From Bacteroides bouchesdurhonensis (lineage in GTDB: Bacteria > Bacteroidota > Bacteroidia > Bacteroidales > Bacteroidaceae): a stretch of 64,000 nucleotides of DNA. Positions within the stretch are counted from its first letter, which is position 1, and every line of letters begins with the position of its first letter. The stretch lies in the NCBI RefSeq assembly GCF_900155865.1, contig NZ_LT707006.1, forward strand, positions 5,129,779 through 5,193,778. The letters are read 5' to 3'. A program made the translations under genes and the position numbers. Positions 54,382-62,161 of the stretch are shown in pieces. A model generated the notes under the pieces. That model saw only the letters and a list, made by a program, of their open reading frames with translations. It had not been told where the DNA came from and searched no databases.

Positions 54382-56199
54382 TTACTTATTTAACGAATTA
54401 CAGATTTTGGTATTAATTTCCTTTACTCTAGGTTCATCAATCTTGATTTCCTTACGGTCATAAGTCATTAATCCGTTTACTTCCATTTCAACGTCTGTAG
54501 TCTGTGTATACACTGCTGCAGAATAACCACGTGGAATCAGTTTATATAATTGATTCGCATATTTCACATACTCGTCTGTCACTTCTTTAGAAGAATTGAA
54601 CTTAACATATCCCCAATTGTGATCGGGTACCCATAAGTGTTCCGGCATAGCCATACCGATACCGCCATATTCTCCCAATACTGTAGCACGACCTGCGTCA
54701 TAGAATTTAAGAGCCGGGTTCGGATAATGGTGCAAGTCAAGGATATCTCCACATTGGAAGTGGTTACCACCACTTGCCGGATTCACCAAACGAGAAGGAT
54801 CATGTTTCTTTGTCCATTCAGAGATTTCTTCTGTCTTGAACTGTCCCCAACGTTCATTAAACGGAACCCAAACACCAATACAAGGATAATTGTAAAGGTA
54901 ATCCATTATTTCTTTCCATTCTTTACGATAACATGCTTCCGACTCTTCCGTACGTTTCAATTCATTACCTGTGAAGAAGTTGTACATCTGCCATTCCGGT
55001 TCTTTATCGCCGCTAGGCATATCCTGCCATACAATTACTCCCAGTTTATCGCAATGAGTATACCAACGTGCTGGTTCTACTTTCACGTGCTTACGGATCA
55101 TATTATAACCGAAATCCTTTGTTTTCTGAATGTCGTAAACCAAAGCCTCATCAGTAGGTGCTGTATACAGTCCATCAGGCCACCAACCTTGATCCAAGGG
55201 ACCAAACTGGAATACATCCTTATTATTCAACTGCAAACGTACAATTCCATTCTCATCCTGACGGGTAGAGTATTTACGCATAGCAGTGTAACTATTTACT
55301 TTGTCTGTCACTTTACCTCCACAGTTCAAAGCAACTTCCATTGTGTAAAGGAAAGGAGATTCAGGACTCCACAATTTTGCATCTTCAGGCATTTGTATAT
55401 CAATAGTCTGGCCGTTCAGTCCTTTGCCTACAGCCACCAATTGCTTGCCGTCAAACACCTTTACTTCAACCAATTGAGAAGATGAGTTTGCACCGGTAGT
55501 AGCTACGTCTACGGTCAGCTTCTTGCGATCAATATCCGAAGCAGTACGAATATCGGTGATGTGACATTCGTCTACAGGTTCCATCCATACAGTTTGCCAG
55601 ATACCTGTTACAGAGGTATACCAAATACCTTCGGGTTTAGTAACCTGTTTGCCACGCGGTTGAGGTCCGTCGCTTGTCGGGTCCCAAACTTTCACTACAA
55701 GTTTGTTATCCCCTTTTGAGTTTAATGCCGGAGTTATATCCAAAGAGAATGGAGTAAAACCACCTGTATGTTGGCCTACTTTTATATCATTCACCCAAAT
55801 ATCAGCCTTCCAATCCACAGCTCCAAAGTTCAGCATTACCTTTTTGCCTTTCCATGCACTCGGAACATCAAATGTCCGCTGATACCAAAGCTCATTATTC
55901 TTTCCTACCGTCTTTGCGACTCCCGACAAGCTTGATTCTACTGCAAATGGTACCAGGATTTTGCCTTCATAGGAAGTCGGCGTTTTACCTCTCTCTATAA
56001 TTGCATATTCCCATAAACCGTTCAGGTTTTTCCAATCACTACGTTCCATGATAGGACGGGGATACTCAGGCAAGACGTTTTCCGGATTGATTTCTTCCGC
56101 CCATTTTGTTTTAATTTTATCACCAGCCGGTTTCCATTGCGCAAATGCCGCAGTAGAAAGCAAAGCGACAGCACATACTGCTAAAATATTCTTTTTCAC
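54382..56199 (-). CDS. GH2-family beta-glycosidase
   Basis: The 605-residue exported enzyme (signal to AAFAQ) has the sugar-binding jelly roll (LNGLWEYAIIERG, GAVDWKADIWVNDIKVGQHTGGF), an immunoglobulin-like domain and a barrel with the acid/base Glu in GVWVPFNERWGQF (~449) and the nucleophile in VLGEYGG (~509). Members are beta-galactosidases, mannosidases or glucuronidases; the short length and motifs do not decide the sugar. It is 101 bases downstream of the GH43 gene at 56301. Confidence 0.88.
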   Translation of the reverse strand: MKKNILAVCAVALLSTAAFAQWKPAGDKIKTKWAEEINPENVLPEYPRPIMERSDWKNLNGLWEYAIIERGKTPTSYEGKILVPFAVESSLSGVAKTVGKNNELWYQRTFDVPSAWKGKKVMLNFGAVDWKADIWVNDIKVGQHTGGFTPFSLDITPALNSKGDNKLVVKVWDPTSDGPQPRGKQVTKPEGIWYTSVTGIWQTVWMEPVDECHITDIRTASDIDRKKLTVDVATTGANSSSQLVEVKVFDGKQLVAVGKGLNGQTIDIQMPEDAKLWSPESPFLYTMEVALNCGGKVTDKVNSYTAMRKYSTRQDENGIVRLQLNNKDVFQFGPLDQGWWPDGLYTAPTDEALVYDIQKTKDFGYNMIRKHVKVEPARWYTHCDKLGVIVWQDMPSGDKEPEWQMYNFFTGNELKRTEESEACYRKEWKEIMDYLYNYPCIGVWVPFNERWGQFKTEEISEWTKKHDPSRLVNPASGGNHFQCGDILDLHHYPNPALKFYDAGRATVLGEYGGIGMAMPEHLWVPDHNWGYVKFNSSKEVTDEYVKYANQLYKLIPRGYSAAVYTQTTDVEMEVNGLMTYDRKEIKIDEPRVKEINTKICNSLNK

Positions 56200-56300
56200 T
56201 GTTTTAATTTAATATTATGTTAGTAATATAATTATTATAATCCTCCCTTGACAAGCGGTCCTCACTTGCCAAACATGATAGAAACATCTAGAAATATTAC

Positions 56301-57410
56301 CTATTTCTTGATAGGCGTACCTGAAGGTTTCGGCAATGGAACTCCAACAGGAACCGGTTTGCCTAATTCCGGCATACCATTCGCGTCCCATCCTATCTTT
56401 TGCAACCTCGGGTTTCGGCTTTCAGGCTCACCTGTAACTGAATTCGGCAGACTTCGTGCATGATATAATAAATACACTTCGGTACTATCCGGTGAAGGAA
56501 CAAATGAAAAACTACCCGGTCCGTAAACGCGCTCTTTCGGCTCTTGTTGGAATACCGGTACCTCTGATTTCTTCCAGGAAGCTGGATTTAACAAATCACT
56601 ATCCGCATCAGCAGTAAGCATCCCCGTACAATAAAAAGGTGACCAACAACCACTGGCTGCATAATATACAATCAGCGTCTTATTATCCTTCGAATGAAAG
56701 AACTGTGGTGCCTCATTGACATAAATAGGATAGGCTGTCCTACTTCCATCAGGATTTACCCATTGTCGTTCCCATTCATATTCCGGCCGTGAAATCAGCA
56801 CTCTTTCCGAATCGAGTGTCCATGGATCTTTCATCCGAGCTATATAGATACATTGAGTCTCCGTATTAATTCTTCGGCTGGGCCAACCCGACCACAATAA
56901 ATAAAGATCTCCTTTATGCTCGAAAGTAGCAGGATGAATTCCCCAATTCCATCCGGAATTAGTAACTATGGGTCCTCTCAACTGAAACTCCCCTTCCATA
57001 GGATCGGGAGAATCATTCTCAATCACATATAGCTGATGGTTGTCCGTATTTCCATCGTCAGCAGCAAAATATATATACCACTTACCATTTATCAACCGTA
57101 TTTCCGGATCCCAAAGATGCCGGCTATGCATAGGATCCTTTGGAATCCATACCTTTTTGGATTTAGCATGAGTCAGATCGGTAATGTCTGTTGTTTCCCA
57201 CAACATAATATGTGATTCTGTTTCATGTGTATAATAATACTTTCCATTGTGATAAAGAGCACTAGCGTCAGACCCTCCTTCAGCCAATAGCGGATTCGTA
57301 TAAGTAGTATCCCTTGCAGTATCATCTTGTTTCCCTGTGTTTTTAAGATTACATGACACTAATAAGACCAGAGACAACAAAAAGCTCAACTTCGTTTTCA
57401 TAGTTTTCAT
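56301..57410 (-). CDS. GH43-family glycoside hydrolase, lipoprotein, copy 2
   Basis: I start at MKTMKTKLSFLL (lipobox LVSCNL); longer starts precede no better signal. About 369 residues form a five-bladed propeller with GGSDASALYHNGKYYYTHET, RHLWDPEIRLINGKWYIYFAADDG (Asp) and YVNEAPQFFHSKDNK (Glu) in the positions of the three catalytic acids. Similar to family-43 arabinofuranosidases of pectin or xylan side chains. It is the first gene of the GH43-GH2 unit, divergent from GH67. Confidence 0.86.
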   Translation of the reverse strand: MKTMKTKLSFLLSLVLLVSCNLKNTGKQDDTARDTTYTNPLLAEGGSDASALYHNGKYYYTHETESHIMLWETTDITDLTHAKSKKVWIPKDPMHSRHLWDPEIRLINGKWYIYFAADDGNTDNHQLYVIENDSPDPMEGEFQLRGPIVTNSGWNWGIHPATFEHKGDLYLLWSGWPSRRINTETQCIYIARMKDPWTLDSERVLISRPEYEWERQWVNPDGSRTAYPIYVNEAPQFFHSKDNKTLIVYYAASGCWSPFYCTGMLTADADSDLLNPASWKKSEVPVFQQEPKERVYGPGSFSFVPSPDSTEVYLLYHARSLPNSVTGEPESRNPRLQKIGWDANGMPELGKPVPVGVPLPKPSGTPIKK

Positions 57411-57730
57411 AACTTCATTCATTTTAAGACAATACAAAGAAAACAATTTTCAGATCATAGTCCTTATATTTTTCTTAAATTGTTTTGAATTCATGGATAT
57501 TATAATACGAATTCCGACTAATTCATATCGCAAAAATCGGAATAACATTAGAAAACATACAAAAAAAACTATTCAATAAAGGACAAAAACTGACCATAAA
57601 TATAGAATTATACCTTTTCTTTTAAAAAAAAACATGATTAAGAAGAGGATTTGTCCTTTATTGAACAGAAAATAGCCTATATTTTTCTTCTATTTTATTT
57701 TCTTTGTGTTGTTCCTTAAAAATACTCATT
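57411..57730. promoter_or_regulatory. Divergent GH43/GH67 promoter region with two operator-like boxes
   Basis: Two copies of TTTGTCCTTTATTGAA are oriented toward their genes: minus strand 57569-57587 (159 bp before the GH43 start) and plus strand 57650-57668 (62 bp before the GH67 start). Long boxes of this kind in Bacteroides are often bound by hybrid two-component or other glycan-sensing regulators, none of which is encoded here. Confidence 0.65.
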
Positions 57731-59794
57731 ATGAATAATTATTATTTTCATCTCGGTATTATTCTACTTTGTTTGTGCACTATCGGACATTCTCGCGGAC
57801 AAGCACAAACAGTACAAAACACAGATACAGGATATGAACTTTGGTTAAACTACAAGCCTGTTCAAGATCTTTCACTGAAGGAATCTTATATCCAATTATA
57901 CAGCCAGGTGAATCTGCCTCATTGCAAATACGACGGAGTGATCGCAGAAGAATTAAAACGTAGTTTAAAAGCTACACTGGGAATAACTCCTCAATTCATC
58001 AGTAACACAAGAGCCAGCATTCAAATGAGTTACTGTAAAGACAAAAGCCTGGGTATGGAAGGATATCTTATTCGTAATAACAATAACAAGATCATATTGC
58101 AAGCATATTCGGATGCTGGTTTTCTTTATGGAACGTTCCATTTGATCCGGCTGATTCAATGTGAATATCCGCTGGACCGGTTGAATATAAGAGAGGTACC
58201 GGCTTTAGATTATCGGCAACTCAATCATTGGGACGATCTCAACGGGAATATAGAGCGGGGATACGCCGGAAAAACGTTATGGAAATGGGACGAATTACCG
58301 GAAAGACTTGATGAAAGATATACGGACTATGCACGTGCCAATGCCTCTATAGGTATCAATGGAGTCGTATTGAATAATGTGAATGCCGATCCACGTATCT
58401 TACGAAGAGATTATCTGAAAAAAATATCAGCGTTAGCACATATCCTACGAAAGTATAATATACGTATTTATCTCGCTGCCAATTTTGCAGCTCCCATGAA
58501 ACCTTCATCAACACCTGATGTTATGAAAAAATGGGGAGGTGTGGGAGAACTCGATACAGCCAATCCGCTTGATCCGAATGTGCAAGAATGGTGGAATGCA
58601 AAAGTGGATGAGATTTATTCACTGATTCCTGACTTCGGAGGATTTCTCGTCAAAGCAAACTCTGAAGGCATGCCCGGACCGCAAGATTATCATTGTACTC
58701 ATGCAGAAGGTGCTAATGTATTGGCGCGGGCACTAAAACCTCATGGTGGTATTGTGATATGGAGAACGTTTGTCTATAATCCTCAAATAGATAAGGATCG
58801 CATCAAACGTTCTTATAAAGAATTTCTTCCACTTGACGGAAAGTTCGATGATAATGTGATATTGCAAGCCAAAAACGGAGCATTGGATTTCCAGCCGGTT
58901 GAGCCAGCCCAACCTTTGTTCGGGGCAATGAAACAGACTCCATTAATGCCTGAATTGCAAATTACCCAGGAATATATCGGGCAATCTACGTATTTGGTCT
59001 ATTTAGCTCCCATGTGGAAAGAGTTTCTCAACTTTGACACGTATTGCAAAGGTGCGGGCAGTAACATAGCTAAGATAATTACGGGTAAGGTTTATCCTAC
59101 TAAATACCGGGCGATGGCAGGTGTAGCCAATACCGGTGATTCCAACAACTGGACCGGTCATCATTTTGCACAAGCAAACTGGTTTGCATTCGGACGATTA
59201 GCGTGGAATCCCAAAGAGACTATTGAGAAAATCACTTCTGAATGGATTAAATCAACATGGAATTGTGATAGGTCCGCGGAAAGGGTAATCACACAAATGA
59301 TGATGCCGACATGGAACAGCTATGCCCGCAGCCATTCACCCTATAGCCTCGGGCTGACGACTCAGGTAGCTTGTCATTATCGTGCCGGATTTGATATCCG
59401 AGCTAACAAAGAATGGAAAATAGACAATAAAGGAATTGGAACGAATCGAACGTTCAATGGTACGGATTATGTTTCACAGTATTTCCCTACCAATTGCACA
59501 CACTTTAACGACATAAAGCAATGTCCCGAATTATATTTACTTTGCTTTCACTATGTTCCATGGAATCATCTCATGAAATCGGGTGATACATTTGAAAAGG
59601 AATTCGTCGAAAGTCTCAAGCAAGGAGTAATGCAAGTCGAAGAGAACATACAGCTTTGGAGATCGATCCGCGAAAGAATTGATTCCAGACGATTTGAAGA
59701 GGTAATGAATTGTCTTTTAAAGGAACAACAAGATGCAAAAGCATTTTATGAATCGGCTGTCGGATTTTTCTCTGCTTATTTGCCCCATAAATAA
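57731..59794 (+). CDS. GH67 alpha-glucuronidase
   Basis: I start at ATG 57731 (MNNYYFHLGI, signal to GQAQ; 687 residues). GH67 enzymes remove 4-O-methyl-glucuronic acid from xylooligosaccharide ends. The catalytic acid is in LVKANSEGMPGPQDY (~307) and the base residues in LQAKNGALDFQPVEP. EYIGQSTYLVYLAPMWKE and NTGDSNNWTGHHFAQANW are family phrases. It runs opposite to the CAZyme block from a shared promoter region. Its end abuts a truncated spmA-like gene. Confidence 0.95.
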   Translation: MNNYYFHLGIILLCLCTIGHSRGQAQTVQNTDTGYELWLNYKPVQDLSLKESYIQLYSQVNLPHCKYDGVIAEELKRSLKATLGITPQFISNTRASIQMSYCKDKSLGMEGYLIRNNNNKIILQAYSDAGFLYGTFHLIRLIQCEYPLDRLNIREVPALDYRQLNHWDDLNGNIERGYAGKTLWKWDELPERLDERYTDYARANASIGINGVVLNNVNADPRILRRDYLKKISALAHILRKYNIRIYLAANFAAPMKPSSTPDVMKKWGGVGELDTANPLDPNVQEWWNAKVDEIYSLIPDFGGFLVKANSEGMPGPQDYHCTHAEGANVLARALKPHGGIVIWRTFVYNPQIDKDRIKRSYKEFLPLDGKFDDNVILQAKNGALDFQPVEPAQPLFGAMKQTPLMPELQITQEYIGQSTYLVYLAPMWKEFLNFDTYCKGAGSNIAKIITGKVYPTKYRAMAGVANTGDSNNWTGHHFAQANWFAFGRLAWNPKETIEKITSEWIKSTWNCDRSAERVITQMMMPTWNSYARSHSPYSLGLTTQVACHYRAGFDIRANKEWKIDNKGIGTNRTFNGTDYVSQYFPTNCTHFNDIKQCPELYLLCFHYVPWNHLMKSGDTFEKEFVESLKQGVMQVEENIQLWRSIRERIDSRRFEEVMNCLLKEQQDAKAFYESAVGFFSAYLPHK

Positions 59795-60038
59795 GTATAT
59801 CTGTCATTGGCACCAATGAAGTTATTAACCCGCTATTCTCTCCGGTTTTCATAATTCCCAACCAAAGAGCTAATACTCCGGTTAACCCCAATGAAATTTC
59901 GAAGGCAGTTTTCGAGGCGTCGAACGTAGAGTTTATAATAGCGGTAAATATCTCCGTATCTCCTAGCAACAGCACTTTTGCAAGGGCTATCACGAAGGCT
60001 ATGAGGAAGAAAGCTATCCAGATATAATTCAGAACCAT
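59795..60038 (-). pseudogene. 5' fragment of a spore-maturation (SpmA/nucleoside-recognition) gene
   Basis: From the ATG at 60038 the minus strand reads VLNYIWIAFFLIAFVIALAK, LLGDTEIFTAIINSTFDASK and GLTGVLALWLGIMKTGE-type sequence, the start of the ~400-residue SpmA-SpmB fusion found in Bacteroidetes. Homology stops after SGLI (~59,845). The open frame then runs into the antisense of GH67 and ends at 59616. So only ~65-70 codons are original. The break marks one edge of the CAZyme block. Confidence 0.8.
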
Positions 60039-60320
60039 AGTTTTGATAGATGTATGATGTGGATGCAAAAGTAAGTATAACGTTTCAAATAAACTAGCAG
60101 TGAAGGAAAGTATTCTTTAACAAAAGAGGTCATAATCTCTTTGTAGATCTTCCGCCATGTGCCTGATTATATGTACCAACGAGGATTTATAAAACCCTTC
60201 ATTTATGAAATACCGCTTCTAAACCGATATTTTTTTCTAAATTTGTACTGCATAAATCCCTTCCAACCGGAAGGAAACCTGTTCTTTCAAGCGTTAAAAT
60301 GTGTTTTTGCAGGCAAGGAA

Positions 60321-60408
60321 CTATAACCGCAAGTTCTGATTATGAAACCGGAGCCTTTGATTATATAATCAAAAGCTTCAGTTATATAACCGGAGCTTGC
60401 GGTTATAG
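60321..60408. repeat. Four 22-bp tandem units in a nested palindrome
   Basis: Units begin at 60321, 60343, 60365 and 60387, each 22 bp, with alternating sense. The outer arms AACTATAACCGCAAG and CTTGCGGTTATAGTT pair fully, and the centre TTTGATTATATAATCAAA is itself a perfect palindrome. Confidence 0.85.
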
Positions 60409-60438
60409 TTTTGCATAAAGGAAAAGAAAGTTATTACT

Positions 60439-60504
60439 TAATGGAGAACAAGTTTTCTATTAGTAGAGAGCAAGTTTTCTATTAATGGACACCAGGCTAT
60501 CCAT
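60439..60504. repeat. Three 22-bp tandem units
   Basis: Units begin at 60439, 60461 and 60483 (TAATGGAGAACAAG..., TAGTAGAGAGCAAG..., TAATGGACACCAGG...), each ending TCTAT or TCCAT. A partial fourth follows. It is immediately downstream of the array at 60321 with the same period. Confidence 0.75.
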
Positions 60505-60526
60505 TAATGAAATAGCGGCATGAACT

Positions 60527-61586
60527 AAATCCATGTTATCTTAGCCTTAATCTGTTTCCATGTATTTCTTCAAGGTTCTCTTCTTCCCTATTCTCCCGTG
60601 TTCTTTCCGCGGCTCTTTCCGCTTTTCCAGAGTGAGGGTAATGGTGAGGCAAAACGTCTGTCCGCTCCCCCAAAACAAGCAATGCAAAGATAGCACGGCT
60701 ATGATTTTCCCCAAAAACGCATGGAATGGCTGTAAAATGCCCTAATCCCCCTATTCTTATAATAGCATCTTAAACACATGACCGCCAGTGTGTTCTGTTG
60801 CTAAACAGCAAAATGAAAGTGACAATAGAAATGCTGCAAATGTCTGTTGTCACCCTATTGTCACCACTCTATTGTCACCATATTATAATTGATTATCAGG
60901 GATATAACACTTAAAAGTGACAAATGACAATAAAATAACCGTTTTATCATGCTTAGCAGTCGTAGTTAATTGCTGCTTCATAGTATGATATCCCCTCCCC
61001 AGCCATCCAATATCTTGTCCGGGCTTTAATATCTTATTCCCATGCTTCGGACAATCCGCTATTGTTAGTTTTTCTGTTAGTAATCATCCTGTTATGGCAA
61101 TAACCTCTTTAGACCTATTGGCGTATCATACTTACATATGCTATTATATAGCTAATAGTTATTAGTTAAATAGTATAAAATACTAATATTATATTTGACA
61201 TTCATAATATAGTTAGTATATTTACATTGTGATAGCGTATGCGGTTAGTGCCCATGATAAATAGATTTGTGATCCGCAAACCGGCATACGAGTCATATAT
61301 ACTAACATGCTAACCATTTTAGCCATTAAGAAAGGAGGAACCCCTATGAAACCTGACCCATAATCCGTCGGCATCTTAGAGTTGTCCGGCAGCCCCGGAA
61401 ATAAATTCTGTTAAAAATCCCGCTCCCACCGGATTTTTTACGGTCCCGTTAGTAATACTTATTATACGGCTTCCATATTCTGGTAGCCTGCACCGTTCCT
61501 CCCCGGCTTATGCGTAACGGCATGTGACACCAGTCGGAAATAAAACAGATATTATAAACAATAAACACCCTAATAATAATTATACC
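60527..61586. other. Long intergenic region before the RHS island
   Basis: No gene is supported. Items seen are three TATTGTCACC-like direct repeats (60847-60879), a promoter-like TTGACA...TATATTTA (61196-61225), and a five-codon ORF (MKPDP) with a strong AAGGAGG site at about 61,334-61,361, followed by a GGATTTTTTA stretch. Base composition turns G+C-richer from about 61,330. Confidence 0.45.
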
Positions 61587-61868
61587 ATGAACAAATTAAC
61601 TATTCATAGAACAACAAAGTCCCCCTTCTTCAAAAAGGAAACGCCAGCCTTGCCGCCTGCCGTCAAAGGGCAAGCCGGAGCACTGCCCATTCAGGCGTAT
61701 TCGCGTACTGCCGCAAATACCTTGCTTAATAATGTCCACCCGAACCGACGGAAGCTTTCCCGGCGACTGTGCCGCCCTCCCCCGTTTCCGGCCATGTACG
61801 GTTTATTCCTCAACACGAAGCGTAAGGACGACTTGGCTGAACGGTCGAAGACCGTAAGACTTCGTTAA
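61587..61868 (+). CDS. Hypothetical basic protein, 93 residues
   Basis: The frame from ATG 61587 (MNKLTIHRTTKSPFFKKE) is rich in Pro, Arg and Lys, and contains HPNRRKLSRRLC. Its composition is not typical of a globular protein, so this may be a conserved non-coding leader of the RHS island. The alternative start at 61524 lacks support. Confidence 0.25.
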   Translation: MNKLTIHRTTKSPFFKKETPALPPAVKGQAGALPIQAYSRTAANTLLNNVHPNRRKLSRRLCRPPPFPAMYGLFLNTKRKDDLAERSKTVRLR

Positions 61869-62006
61869 CAAGGTAACTCCCTGTAAATAATCACATTACC
61901 CATTTATCATGGCGGACGCTCCCGCCATGACTGGAAGTTGCACACTCTATCCGCAACATAAGGAAACATCCGTATCCCCAATGAAATTACTATTGGACGT
62001 AAACTA

Positions 62007-62129
62007 ATGAATGCCACCTATTCACAGGTGATCGCAGCCATGACAGTGTATAATCCGAATGTCATCGATTTCCTCGATAACCGGATGAACGCTTTAATTT
62101 CACAAGAACCAAAAACAGAATCAAAATAG
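62007..62129 (+). CDS. 40-residue hypothetical protein
   Basis: MNATYSQVIAAMTVYNPNVI... ends in SQEPKTESK. The composition is protein-like (hydrophobic/acid pattern) and the same frame is open for ~10 codons upstream, so it may be the end of a decayed longer gene. It precedes the RHS gene by 32 bases. Confidence 0.35.
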   Translation: MNATYSQVIAAMTVYNPNVIDFLDNRMNALISQEPKTESK

Positions 62130-62161
62130 TATAAAATAACAGTATAAAATAACGAATCATT

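Noticed and set aside
54637..55485. 282-codon plus-strand frame opposite GH2
   Set aside because: Antisense of a well-defined GH2 enzyme including its catalytic motifs.
60560..60745. 61-codon plus-strand frame
   Set aside because: The minus strand here shows a promoter-like CTATCTTTGCA, the frame composition is not protein-like, and no family is recognisable.
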